DNA of 64,000 nt from contig NZ_JAQMWP010000014.1 of NCBI RefSeq assembly GCF_030403745.1, forward strand, positions 236,786-300,785, given 5' to 3'. The notes under the pieces are model-generated. The model did no database searches and was not told the origin of the DNA. It saw only the letters and a list, made by a program, of their open reading frames with translations. Below are positions 1-8,709 of the stretch, piece by piece. Made by a program: the position numbers and the translations under genes. The stretch's first letter is position 1, and the number at the start of each line of letters is the position of its first letter. The DNA is from Streptomyces sp. S.PB5. GTDB taxonomy: Bacteria > Actinomycetota > Actinomycetes > Streptomycetales > Streptomycetaceae.

Positions 1-1
1 G

Positions 2-370
2 GCGGGCCCGTACCAGCTGCGCGCCGCCATCGCCGCCGTGCACGACGAGGCACCCTCCGCCGAGGCCACCGACTGGCGGGAGATCCTCGGCCTCTACGAC
101 CTCCTCGTCCGGCTCGTCCCCGGACCGGTCGAACGCCTCAACCGCGCGGTCGCCGTCGCCATGGTCCACGGCCCGGAGGCGGGCCTCGCCGAAGTGGACG
201 CCCTGGAGGGCGAACTGGGGCACCGCCGGGACGCCGTACGCGGTCATCTGCTGGAGCGGGCCGGGGCGAACGACGAGGCCCGCGCCGCCTACGAGTCGGC
301 CGCCGCACAGACCCTGAGCCTGCCCGAGCAGCGCTATCTGCACGGGCGCGCGGCACGGCTCAGGGCTTAA
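2..370 (+). CDS. ECF42-like RNA polymerase sigma factor, C-terminal part (5' end outside window)
   Basis: Reading frame is open from the window edge to TAA at 368-370, giving 122 visible residues. The segment AGPYQLRAAIAAVHDEA, then TDWREILGLYDLL and VERLNRAVAVAM, is typical of the long C-terminal TPR-like region (DUF6596) of ECF42 sigma factors. That region follows sigma2 and sigma4, which lie outside the window. In this family the extension is thought to replace an anti-sigma factor in controlling activity. The usual neighbour is a DGPF/YCII-type gene, which would be upstream and cannot be seen. The family call is good; the regulon is unknown. Confidence 0.85.
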   Translation, partial: AGPYQLRAAIAAVHDEAPSAEATDWREILGLYDLLVRLVPGPVERLNRAVAVAMVHGPEAGLAEVDALEGELGHRRDAVRGHLLERAGANDEARAAYESAAAQTLSLPEQRYLHGRAARLRA

Positions 371-379
371 CGTGACCTC

Positions 380-706
380 ATGTCCACGCCGATCCTGCAC
401 ATCACCGAACGCTCCCTCTGGGAAGAGGCCCGCACCCGCGGCACATACGAACGCTCGACCCGCGGCAGGACCCTCCAGCAGGAGGGCTTCATCCACTGCT
501 CCACCCGCGCCCAGCTCCCCAAGGTCGCTGACTTCCTCTACGGCTCCTACGACGGTCCCGACCAGCTGGTGGTCCTGGTCATCGACCCGGCGCTGCTCGG
601 CGTACCGCTGAAGTACGAGGCTCCCGAGCCCGGTGCGGAGGAGTTCCCGCACATCTACGGGCCGATTCCGGTGGAGGCCGTGGTCGCGGTGGAACCCTGG
701 GCGTGA
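380..706 (+). CDS. DUF952 family protein
   Basis: 108 residues starting at ATG 380, nine bases after the sigma factor stop, so probably co-transcribed with it. The LxHI(T) opening, the GFIHCSTRAQL segment (about residues 38-48) and the PHIYGPIP ending are hallmarks of DUF952, a small cytoplasmic family of unknown biochemical function. No clear Shine-Dalgarno precedes the ATG, which suggests translational coupling. The last 52 bases overlap the 3' end of the convergent VOC gene. Confidence 0.85.
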   Translation: MSTPILHITERSLWEEARTRGTYERSTRGRTLQQEGFIHCSTRAQLPKVADFLYGSYDGPDQLVVLVIDPALLGVPLKYEAPEPGAEEFPHIYGPIPVEAVVAVEPWA

Positions 707-1443
707 CGTGCCGGCAGGCCGCCCGTCTCCGGGTCCCTGCCGGTCAGGCAGTACGTGCCGCCGGCCGGGTCCCGCATCACCGTCCAGCGGGCGCCGCGGG
801 AGACCGTCTCCGCGCCCAGCGCCTCGTGCCGTACCCGGCTCGCCTCGATGTCGGCGCAGGCCAGGTCGAGATGGGCCGAGGCGGGCCGTTCCTCGCCGAG
901 TCGCTGCAGGAGGATGCGGACCGGTAGACCGGGCGGCGGTACGACGCGGTGGAACTCGGGGAACGAGGTGGAACCGGACTCCCAGTCGGGCAACAGGGCC
1001 GTCCAGAAGGCGACTTCGGCGTCGTGGGCCGACGGTGCGAGGTCGATGCAGACCTGGTCGAGGCGGGAGCCGTGGACGACGGGCGGGCGGACCGACTCGT
1101 CGTACCAGGGGACCGCGCAGAACAGCTGCCCGGCGGGGGAGCGCAGTACGGCCAACGTCCCCTCGTCCGCGACCACTTGAGCCCCCAGCCGCACCGCCGT
1201 CCCCGCGAACTCCCGTACGTCGTCCACCGCGAAGTCGAGATGCGCCCCGCCCGGCCCCGAGGTCACGCCCTGGATCTTCACGCAGGCGTCGGCCCCGCCG
1301 GACGGCAGGAGCGTCGCGAACTCCTTGTGTGCGCCACGGAGTTCGGAGAGCCGGGTCTCCGTGACGGCCGTCCAGAACTCACCCGCCCGTTCGAACTGTC
1401 CGGCGGGGCGGTCGATGAAGGCGTACGTCCAGCGGATGCTCAT
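655..1443 (-). CDS. Two-domain VOC (glyoxalase/bleomycin-resistance fold) protein
   Basis: 262 residues, about twice the length of a single VOC domain. Residues 1-125 and 126-250 form two repeated beta-alpha-beta-beta-beta halves, each with a closing motif (AVLRSPAGQLFCAVPW and WTVMRDPAGGTYCLTGRDP). Such two-domain actinobacterial proteins are usually annotated as glyoxalase-like, with unknown substrate. The 3' end overlaps the DUF952 gene by 52 bases tail-to-tail. It lies 15 bp downstream of a second VOC gene on the same strand, so the two may form an operon. Confidence 0.8.
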   Translation of the reverse strand: MSIRWTYAFIDRPAGQFERAGEFWTAVTETRLSELRGAHKEFATLLPSGGADACVKIQGVTSGPGGAHLDFAVDDVREFAGTAVRLGAQVVADEGTLAVLRSPAGQLFCAVPWYDESVRPPVVHGSRLDQVCIDLAPSAHDAEVAFWTALLPDWESGSTSFPEFHRVVPPPGLPVRILLQRLGEERPASAHLDLACADIEASRVRHEALGAETVSRGARWTVMRDPAGGTYCLTGRDPETGGLPARHAQGSTATTASTGIGP

Positions 1444-1458
1444 GCCGGGGATCGTAGG

Positions 1459-1869
1459 TCAGGGCGCCTGCATGAACCGCAGCATATTTCCGGCGGGGTC
1501 CCGGAAGGCGCAGTCGCGCACCCCGTACGGCATGTCCGTCGGCTCCTGGAGCACATCGGCGCCGGACTCCTGGACGCGGGCGAACAGGGCGTCGACGTCC
1601 CCGGTGGTGAAGTTGACCCCGCGCAGCACGCCCTTGGCGAGGAGCTGCTCCATCGCCTCGCGGTCGGCGGGGGAGAGGTCGGGGTTGGCCGCGGGCGGCT
1701 CCAGGACGATCGAGACGTCAGGCTGCAGCGGTGACCCGACGGTCGTCCACCGCATCCCCTCGTACTTGACGTCGTTGCGGATCTCCAGGCCCAGGACGTC
1801 GCAGTAGAAGGCGATCGCCTTGTCATGGTCGTCGACGGCGATGAAACAGGTGTGGAGTTTCAGGTCCAT
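1459..1869 (-). CDS. Single-domain VOC family protein
   Basis: 136 residues starting at ATG 1869. The protein is one VOC fold: KLHTCFIAVDDHDKAIAFYCDVLGLE at the N terminus and DCAFRDPAGNMLRFMQ at the C terminus, with an insertion around residues 60-90. Related Streptomyces proteins are called glyoxalase/extradiol dioxygenase-like, but no metal ligand set is complete enough here to name a reaction. The neighbouring AraC gene on the same strand ends 27 bp upstream. Confidence 0.8.
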   Translation of the reverse strand: MDLKLHTCFIAVDDHDKAIAFYCDVLGLEIRNDVKYEGMRWTTVGSPLQPDVSIVLEPPAANPDLSPADREAMEQLLAKGVLRGVNFTTGDVDALFARVQESGADVLQEPTDMPYGVRDCAFRDPAGNMLRFMQAP

Positions 1870-1896
1870 GGGACCAAGCTAAGGTCAAAACCGCCG

Positions 1897-2289
1897 TCAC
1901 GTCCGTCGCGGACGCGTGTACGCCCGCACCACGCACGGCGGGATCTCCGCGCTCTCCTCGTGCGACCGGGCCCGGTACGAACTGGGTGTCTCGCCCACCA
2001 GCTCGGTGAACCGGGAGCTGAAGGAGCCCAGCGACGTACAGCCGACCTCCATGCAGACCTCGGTCACGGTGAGGTCGCCGCGGCGCAGCAGCATCTTCGC
2101 GCGCTCCACACGGCGGGTCATGAGATAGCCGTACGGGGTCTCGCCGTACGCCTCCTTGAAGCTGCGCTGGAAGTGGCCCGGGGACATCAGGGCGGTGCGC
2201 GCGAGGGCCGTCACGTCGAGCGGCTCGGTGTACTCGCGGTCCATGCGGTCACGTGCCTTGCGCAGCCTCACCAGATCCTCACGATTCAC
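1897..2289 (-). CDS. Short AraC-family transcriptional regulator
   Basis: 130 residues if GTG at 2289 is the start (VNREDLVRLRKARDRMD). The open frame runs further upstream, but that part is antisense to the pit gene and is not protein-like. Nearly the whole protein is the AraC DNA-binding domain: the first HTH around MSPGHFQRSFKEAYGETPYGY and the second around VTEVCMEVGCTSLGSFSSRF. No ligand-binding domain is present. It is upstream of and co-directional with the two VOC genes, which makes them its likely targets (inference). It is divergent from pit. Confidence 0.82.
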   Translation of the reverse strand: MNREDLVRLRKARDRMDREYTEPLDVTALARTALMSPGHFQRSFKEAYGETPYGYLMTRRVERAKMLLRRGDLTVTEVCMEVGCTSLGSFSSRFTELVGETPSSYRARSHEESAEIPPCVVRAYTRPRRT

Positions 2290-2379
2290 GCCGTCAGCAT
2301 CGCACGGAGGCCGGCATTCCTGGTAAGGGCTTTGCCTCACGTTCGCATGGATGTGGCGTGCGCTTGTTTGCATTGCGGA

Positions 2380-3534
<1,155 letters not shown>

Positions 3535-3556
3535 GCCCTACTGAGGAGCAAACGTC

Positions 3557-3790
3557 ATGAGTCTCGACTGGACCGCACTCGGCCAGGTCGCCGCGGTGAG
3601 CCTCGGTGTCACCGTCGCCGTGGTCGTCGTCTTCGCCCTCGGTGTGCTGGGCCTGGCCCGCTTCGAGGGCGCCCGCGAGGAGGGCGGCGGCACGTCGGCC
3701 CTCGGCGTCACACAGGCGGGGCTGTGCTTTCTCGCGTGCGCGGGCGTGGTGGCGTACGGGATCTATCTGATCGTGCCCCAGTTCCACTGA
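3557..3790 (+). CDS. Small membrane protein downstream of pit
   Basis: 77 residues starting at ATG 3557 with a GAGGAG ribosome-binding site at 3542-3547. Two hydrophobic segments (about residues 8-32 and 52-74) flank a short charged loop (RFEGAREEGGG), so it is probably a two-span membrane protein. It lies 22 bp after pit on the same strand and is presumably co-transcribed. An accessory role in phosphate transport is suggested only by position. Its stop codon sits in the loop of a terminator hairpin. Confidence 0.8.
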   Translation: MSLDWTALGQVAAVSLGVTVAVVVVFALGVLGLARFEGAREEGGGTSALGVTQAGLCFLACAGVVAYGIYLIVPQFH

Positions 3791-3809
3791 GTCCCCGGGG
3801 CACGATCAG
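3767..3809. terminator. Bidirectional-type hairpin at the pit operon 3' end
   Basis: A perfect 13-bp stem (CTGATCGTGCCCC at 3767-3779 with GGGGCACGATCAG at 3797-3809) encloses a 17-nt loop that contains the TGA stop of the small membrane protein. The left arm is therefore coding sequence. It lies between convergent genes and could stop transcription from both sides; there is no T tract. Confidence 0.7.
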
Positions 3810-3815
3810 CGACCG

Positions 3816-3860
3816 CTACTTCAGGCACACCTGCTTGAGGCACACCTACTTGAGGTACAC
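3816..3860. repeat. Three tandem 15-bp units spanning the amidase stop codon
   Basis: Three contiguous 15-bp units occupy 3816-3830, 3831-3845 and 3846-3860, differing at one to three positions. On the coding (minus) strand the unit is GTGTACCTCAAGTAG, that is Val-Tyr-Leu-Lys-stop. The first unit is the real end of the amidase gene and the other two are copies beyond the stop. Confidence 0.9.
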
Positions 3861-6095
3861 CAGGCCGTCCGTCGTCACCGTCGGGCGGCCGCTCGTGCCC
3901 ACGACCACGATCTTCACCGTGTGCTTGGCACTGCTCGACCAGGTCTTCGTCCAGATCGCGTTGCGGTACGCGGTCGTCGTCGACTTCAGGTCGACCGTGG
4001 CGACCTTCGTGCCGTCCACGTACACGTACGCCTGCCCCGAGGTCGAGGCCCGCGAGACCACCCAGGCCGCGGAGCGACCCGTGAACGTCCAGCTCAGCGA
4101 GGCGTTCTTGGTCTTGCTGGTGTACGACTTCCCGCCGAGGTAGTTCGTCGAGGACTTGGCCGTCCAGGTGCCCGACCTGGTCGCCGAGGTCTCCTGGAGG
4201 ATCACCGGGGTGCCGCTGACGGACGCGGTGGCGGTGTTGCCCGCCACGTCGTACGCCTGCATCGACCAGGTCGTCGCCGTACCGGACTTGGCGGTGTGGG
4301 AGGCGCTGGTCGTCGTAGGACCGTAGGTCTTGGCGACCGGGGCGGTCAGCCTGACCTCCTTCAGCGCGGCCGTGTCCGTGGCCTTCCACTTCAGGGTCAG
4401 CGGGACGGCCGTGGTGTTCACCGTGCCGGTGCGCAGGGCGAGGTTCGGCTTGGTGGAGAAGACGGGCGCGGTGGTCTCCGCGACGACCGTGGCCGTCGGG
4501 GTCGTCGCCGTCTTCCCGGACTGGTGGACGGCCCGGACCGCGACCTTGTGGCTGCCGGCCACGAGGGTCGCCTTGCCGGAGGTGGCGGTGCCCGCGGCGG
4601 TGGCGGCGACCTTGTCGTCGACCAGGATCTCGTACTTGGAGACGAACGCGGACGGGCTGGTGACCGACCAGTTCAGGGTGGCGGAGGCCTTGGTGTACGT
4701 CGTCGTGCCGACCGTTCCGGTGCCGGTCACCGACTTCAGGGTGACGCCCGTGACCGGGCCCGCGGCCCAGGTGCGGATGGTGGGCAGCTGGGCGTAGAGG
4801 GTGTCGCCGGGGCACTCGGTGTTGTAGCCGTCGCGGTGGCCGATGATCGTCGGGAAGGTCAGCTGGGCGCCCTGCGTCCAGGTCTTGCCCGCGTAGTTGC
4901 CGCCGGCCGCGCCCGCCGTCAGCGTGGTCGTGCCGTTCGGGTCGACGCCGTACTGGCCCAGCTTCCAGGCCGCGAGGCGGGCCACCGAGGCCGTCGCGGC
5001 CGTGGACGGGGCCGTGGTCCGGTAGTCGCCGAGCACGGAGATGCCGGTGGTCTGGGTGTTGAAGCCGTAGGTGTGCGCGCCGAGGACGGGCTGGTCGATG
5101 CCGCCCTTGCGGCCCTCGTAGATCGTGCCGCACTTGTCGACGAGGAAGTTGTAGCCGATGTCTTTCCAGCCCTCGGACTTCACGTGGTACGTGTAGATGC
5201 CGCGGACCAGGGCCAGGGCCTCCTCGCACGTGTAGTCGTTCGAGTTGACGGTGTGGTGGACCGTCACGGCCTTGATCTTCCCGCCCGGCAGATAGGACGG
5301 CGCCTCCGGGCTGATCGACTCGTCGGCGTTCCAGCCGGCCCGCGAGGTGATCGGCGGCTGCGGCACGCTGGACGCCGGCGCGGAGGGCGCGGTCGGGGTG
5401 GCCGAGGCGGACGCCGTCGGTGACGTGGACGTGCTCGGCGCGGTGGTCGTCGGCGTCTGGGTCGGGCTCGGGGACGCGCTGGGCGCGCCGGTGGCCGAGG
5501 GCGCGCCGGTCGACGGTGTGGCCGTGACCTCCGTGCCGGTCTCCGTCGGAGAGGCGCTGGGCGCCTCGGTGGCGGCGTCCAGTGCGAAGGCGGCCGGTTC
5601 CAGGTCCGTCACCGTGCCGGAGCCCGGGTCGACCATGTCGAGACGCAGACCCTTCGGCAGCTTCGCCGAGGTCTTGCCGTCCACCCGGACCTCGACGCCG
5701 TCGGACGCCCCGACCCAGGCCGGTTCGGTCCCGGCGCGGGTGGCGCCCTGCTCGCCCTCGCCGCCGTCGCCGTCCAGCGTCAGCCACTTCGACCAGGTGC
5801 CGGTCTCGGCGTCCCGGGTACGGGCCTCGATCGTGGCGTTCACGCGCGCGGACGGGTCGGACCAGGTGACGCCCAGCAGACTGAAGGGCGCGGTGTCCCG
5901 CTTGCCGAGCTCGGCCGAGGTGCCGTCGGCGGCCACGGTCAGCTGGGCCGTGCGGGTGCTGGTCTTGACGGGCCGTGACTTCCCGTCGTCCGCGGTGCTG
6001 TCACCGGCCGGTCCGCCGGTCACGCCCTGGACGACCAGAGCCCCGGTCACCGCGATGGCCGTCAACGCGGCCGCCCCCCACCAACGACGTCTCAT
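3846..6095 (-). CDS. Secreted N-acetylmuramoyl-L-alanine amidase with PGRP/Amidase_2 domain
   Basis: 749 residues from ATG 6095 (a GTG four codons upstream is possible). The N terminus MRRRWWGAAALTAIAVTGAL is a signal peptide. Next come a beta-rich region to about residue 170 and a Ser/Pro/Thr linker (about 172-250). The PGRP-type amidase domain follows (about 250-430), with zinc-ligand candidates in AVTVHHTVN, IIGHRDGYN and TECPGD. Ig-like repeats fill about 440-640, and a C-terminal beta domain ends in VYLK. The expected activity is cleavage of the MurNAc-L-Ala bond in peptidoglycan outside the cell. The stop codon lies in a 15-bp tandem repeat. Confidence 0.9.
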   Translation of the reverse strand: MRRRWWGAAALTAIAVTGALVVQGVTGGPAGDSTADDGKSRPVKTSTRTAQLTVAADGTSAELGKRDTAPFSLLGVTWSDPSARVNATIEARTRDAETGTWSKWLTLDGDGGEGEQGATRAGTEPAWVGASDGVEVRVDGKTSAKLPKGLRLDMVDPGSGTVTDLEPAAFALDAATEAPSASPTETGTEVTATPSTGAPSATGAPSASPSPTQTPTTTAPSTSTSPTASASATPTAPSAPASSVPQPPITSRAGWNADESISPEAPSYLPGGKIKAVTVHHTVNSNDYTCEEALALVRGIYTYHVKSEGWKDIGYNFLVDKCGTIYEGRKGGIDQPVLGAHTYGFNTQTTGISVLGDYRTTAPSTAATASVARLAAWKLGQYGVDPNGTTTLTAGAAGGNYAGKTWTQGAQLTFPTIIGHRDGYNTECPGDTLYAQLPTIRTWAAGPVTGVTLKSVTGTGTVGTTTYTKASATLNWSVTSPSAFVSKYEILVDDKVAATAAGTATSGKATLVAGSHKVAVRAVHQSGKTATTPTATVVAETTAPVFSTKPNLALRTGTVNTTAVPLTLKWKATDTAALKEVRLTAPVAKTYGPTTTSASHTAKSGTATTWSMQAYDVAGNTATASVSGTPVILQETSATRSGTWTAKSSTNYLGGKSYTSKTKNASLSWTFTGRSAAWVVSRASTSGQAYVYVDGTKVATVDLKSTTTAYRNAIWTKTWSSSAKHTVKIVVVGTSGRPTVTTDGLVYLK

Positions 6096-6221
6096 CTCGA
6101 CGCGCACACCTTTCGCAACAGTTCCCCCATGGGCATCACAGATGTGATGACTAGGGAAAGGTATGCGGAAAGTAATCGACCGAAAGTCCGTCAATCCGGA
6201 AGAACACGCTCGATACACGCA

Positions 6222-6257
6222 ACGGCGGCGCAGTGATATGCATCACTGCGCCGCCGT
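6222..6257 (-). terminator. Strong hairpin at the 3' end of sodN
   Basis: A perfect 16-bp stem (6222-6237 with 6242-6257) closes a 4-nt loop, 20 bp downstream of the sodN stop. In the sodN direction it is followed by TTGCGTGTATC, only mildly T-rich. It separates sodN from the amidase gene on the same strand and would define the 3' end of the sodN transcript. Confidence 0.8.
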
Positions 6258-6277
6258 GCGACGAGACAGGGCAAGGC

Positions 6278-6673
6278 TCAGGCCTTCTTCGTCTCCCAGA
6301 AGATCTTGTCGATCTGCGCGATGTAGTCCAGCGCCTTCTGGCCGGTGGCCGGGTCGGTGGACGCCTTGGCGGCCGAGAGGGCCTTCAGGGTGTCGTTGAC
6401 CAGCTGGTGCAGCTCCGGGTACTTCTCGAAGTGCGGGGGCTTGAAGTAGTCGCTCCAGAGCACCGAGACGTGGTGCTTGGCAAGCTCGGCGCGCTGCTCC
6501 TTGATGACCGTGGCACGCGCCTGGAAGTGCGGGTCGTCGTTGGCGGCCATCTTTTCCTGTACGGCCTTCACCGACTCCGCCTCGATGCGGGCCTGGGCCG
6601 GGTCGTACACACCGCAGGGCAGGTCGCAGTGTGCGCTGACCTTGACCTTGGGGGCAAACAGGCGGGAAAGCAT
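6278..6673 (-). CDS. sodN: Nickel superoxide dismutase precursor
   Basis: 131 residues starting at ATG 6673, preceded by GAGGAAGGA. A 14-residue leader (MLSRLFAPKVKVSA) precedes HCDLPCGVYDP, the nickel hook: after cleavage His1, Cys2 and Cys6 bind nickel. The rest is a helical bundle, and the length fits NiSOD. The enzyme disproportionates superoxide in the cytoplasm as a hexamer. The leader is probably removed by the peptidase encoded by sodX, which is divergently transcribed 145 bp away. In Streptomyces, nickel availability controls sodN and the alternative iron enzyme sodF; no operator was identified here. Confidence 0.97.
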   Translation of the reverse strand: MLSRLFAPKVKVSAHCDLPCGVYDPAQARIEAESVKAVQEKMAANDDPHFQARATVIKEQRAELAKHHVSVLWSDYFKPPHFEKYPELHQLVNDTLKALSAAKASTDPATGQKALDYIAQIDKIFWETKKA

Positions 6674-6818
6674 GGAGCATTCCTTCCTCGTGATCGTCTT
6701 CTCAGGTGGGACATTACTCCCTGCGGGACGGGTTTTCGCGGGTGCCCCCATGGGCTTAGGACAAAAGTCCGGGGTGAGACTGAGACTGGTGGACGAACGT
6801 ACCGGGGAGGTGCCGGGG

Positions 6819-7253
6819 ATGCCGGAGCTGTCGCAGGAGACCGAACACAGGGGGGCGCTCCTGCCGTTCGGGCTGGCCGAGGTGACCGGGCCGTCGATGG
6901 TGCCCACGCTGTACCACGGGGATCAGCTCGTCGTGCAGTACGGCGCGCGGGTCCGGCCGGGTGACGTGGTAGTGCTGCGCCATCCCTTCCAGCAGGACCT
7001 GTTGGTCGTCAAACGCGCGGCGGAGCGCCGTGAGGGCGGCTGGTGGGTGCTCGGGGACAACCCCGACGCCGGCGGCGACAGCACCGACTACGGGGTGGTC
7101 CCGGAGGACCTGGTGCTGGGCAGGGCGCGCTTCCGGTACCGGCCGCGCGCGGCGGCTCAGCGCTCGCCGTTCGCCGTCGCGCGCTGGGCGCTGTCCTGCG
7201 CCAGGCCGCTCTTCTCCGACCGGTCGGCCTCCAGGCGTTTGCGGGCGCGGTAG
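6819..7253 (+). CDS. sodX: Nickel-SOD maturation protease, S26 signal peptidase-like
   Basis: 144 residues from ATG 6819, placed eight bases after GGGGAGG at 6804-6810; an in-frame GTG at 6810 is unlikely because it overlaps that site. S26 signatures are present: the serine box VTGPSMVPTLYHGDQL, the lysine region QDLLVVKRAAE and the GDNPDAGGDSTDYG box. There is no membrane anchor, consistent with a cytoplasmic processing peptidase for the SodN leader. It is divergent from sodN, and its last 97 bases overlap the convergent CGNR gene. Confidence 0.92.
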   Translation: MPELSQETEHRGALLPFGLAEVTGPSMVPTLYHGDQLVVQYGARVRPGDVVVLRHPFQQDLLVVKRAAERREGGWWVLGDNPDAGGDSTDYGVVPEDLVLGRARFRYRPRAAAQRSPFAVARWALSCARPLFSDRSASRRLRAR

Positions 7254-7786
7254 GCGGCCACGTTGGCGCGGGTCGCGCAGCGGTCCGAGCAGTAGCGCCG
7301 GGAGCGGTTCGTGGACGTGTCCAGGTAGGCGTTGCGGCAGGGCGCGGCCTCGCACAGGCCGAGGCGGTCCACGCCGTACTCGGTGAGGTGGAAGGCCAGG
7401 CCCATCGCCGCGATGGCCGCGTAGCCGGCGGTGGCATTGGACGGGTGGTCCGCGAGGTGCATGTGCCACAGCGGGCGGCCGTCGTCGTCCCGGTAGTCGT
7501 GCCCGGAGATCTGCGGGCTGACCGGGAACTCCAGGAGGAGCGAGTTCAGCAGGTTCACCGCGAGGGTCTCGTCGCCGCCGTCCGCGGCCTCGAAGACCGC
7601 TCGCAGGCGGGCGCGGACCGAGCGGAAGCGGCTGACGTCGGCCTCGGTGGTGCGCCGGGCGGCGTCCTGGCTGGGGCCGAACAGGTCGCGAACGGCCTCG
7701 ACCGAGGTGAGCGAGTCCTTGCCCCGGGCCGGGTCCTCGGTGTTGACGAGGCGCACGGCGTAGTCCGAGTAATAGGCCAGTTCCAC
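7157..7786 (-). CDS. CGNR zinc-finger protein (DUF1470/ABATE-like)
   Basis: 209 residues starting at GTG 7786 after AAGGA. The N-terminal ABATE-type region (SDYAVRLVNTEDPARGKDSL) is followed by a C-terminal zinc finger at about residues 145-185, with four cysteines in CEAAPCRNAYLD and RRYCSDRCATR. CATR stands where CGNR proteins have the name-giving motif, so the motif is degenerate. These proteins are presumed transcriptional regulators. The 3' end overlaps sodX by 97 bases tail-to-tail. Confidence 0.85.
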   Translation of the reverse strand: MELAYYSDYAVRLVNTEDPARGKDSLTSVEAVRDLFGPSQDAARRTTEADVSRFRSVRARLRAVFEAADGGDETLAVNLLNSLLLEFPVSPQISGHDYRDDDGRPLWHMHLADHPSNATAGYAAIAAMGLAFHLTEYGVDRLGLCEAAPCRNAYLDTSTNRSRRYCSDRCATRANVAAYRARKRLEADRSEKSGLAQDSAQRATANGER

Positions 7787-7889
7787 TTGTAGTCCTTACG
7801 GAGACGTTCTAATGTCCGTCGTGCGGTCGGTTGGTAACGGTCGATCGTGCTTCCAGGGTATTACGCAAGCGTCTGAAGAGGGGGCTCCC

Positions 7890-8648
7890 ATGACCACGAG
7901 TACCGGAACCGACTGGCAGGCCTGGCAGGAGAGCTGGGACCGGCAGCAGGAGTGGTACATGCCCGACCGCGAGGAACGCTTCCGGATCATGCTCGACATG
8001 GTGGACGCCCTCGTCGGGCCCCGCCCCCGGGTACTGGATCTCGCGTGCGGCACGGGAAGTATCACGGCCCGGCTGTTCGCGCGGTTCCCGGAGGCCGTCA
8101 GCACCGGCGTCGACCTCGACCCGGCGCTCCTCGCCATCGCCGAGGGCACCTTCGCGGACGACGACCGGGCCACCTTCGTGACGGCCGACCTCAAGGACCC
8201 GGACTGGCCCGCGAAACTGCCGTACGACTCCTACGACGCCGTCCTGACCGCCACGGCCCTGCACTGGCTGCACAGCGAACCCCTCGCGGCCCTCTACGGT
8301 CAGGTCGCGGGTCTGGTCCGCGACGGCGGTGTCTTCATGAACGCGGACCACATGATCGACGAGGCGACGCCGAGGATCAACGCGGCGGAGCGGGCCCAGC
8401 GCCACGCCCGCATGGATCAGGCCAAGCGCGACGGCGCCCTCGACTGGGCCGAGTGGTGGCAGGTCGCCGCCAAGGACCCCGTCCTCGCCGAGCCGACGGC
8501 CCGCCGCTTCGAGATCTACGGCGAACACGCCGACGGCGACATGCCCTCCGCGGCCTGGCACGCGCGCGTCCTGCGCGAGAAGGGGTTCGGGGAGGCGCGG
8601 CCGGTGTGGTGCTCGCCCTCGGACACGCTGGTGCTCGCGGTCAAGTGA
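7890..8648 (+). CDS. Class I SAM-dependent methyltransferase
   Basis: 252 residues from ATG 7890, preceded by GAGGGGG. The Rossmann motifs are clear: VLDLACGTGSITARLF (motif I, about residue 48), GVDLDPALL (motif II), and VTADLKDPDW followed by DAVLTATALHWL. It resembles small-molecule methyltransferases of the UbiE/trans-aconitate type. No substrate can be deduced, and the neighbours (CGNR protein, ABC transporter) give no pathway context. It is followed by a strong hairpin terminator. Confidence 0.88.
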   Translation: MTTSTGTDWQAWQESWDRQQEWYMPDREERFRIMLDMVDALVGPRPRVLDLACGTGSITARLFARFPEAVSTGVDLDPALLAIAEGTFADDDRATFVTADLKDPDWPAKLPYDSYDAVLTATALHWLHSEPLAALYGQVAGLVRDGGVFMNADHMIDEATPRINAAERAQRHARMDQAKRDGALDWAEWWQVAAKDPVLAEPTARRFEIYGEHADGDMPSAAWHARVLREKGFGEARPVWCSPSDTLVLAVK

Positions 8649-8658
8649 CGGCATGACG

Positions 8659-8691
8659 AAGGGGCGGTACGGGAAGCCCGTACCGCCCCTT
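8659..8691. terminator. Bidirectional rho-independent terminator
   Basis: A perfect 15-bp stem (8659-8673 with 8677-8691) has an AAG loop, begins with AA and ends with TT followed by more T on the plus strand. It sits between the convergent methyltransferase and ABC ATPase genes and can serve both. Confidence 0.92.
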
Positions 8692-8709
8692 TTGCCGTTG
8701 TACGACGGA

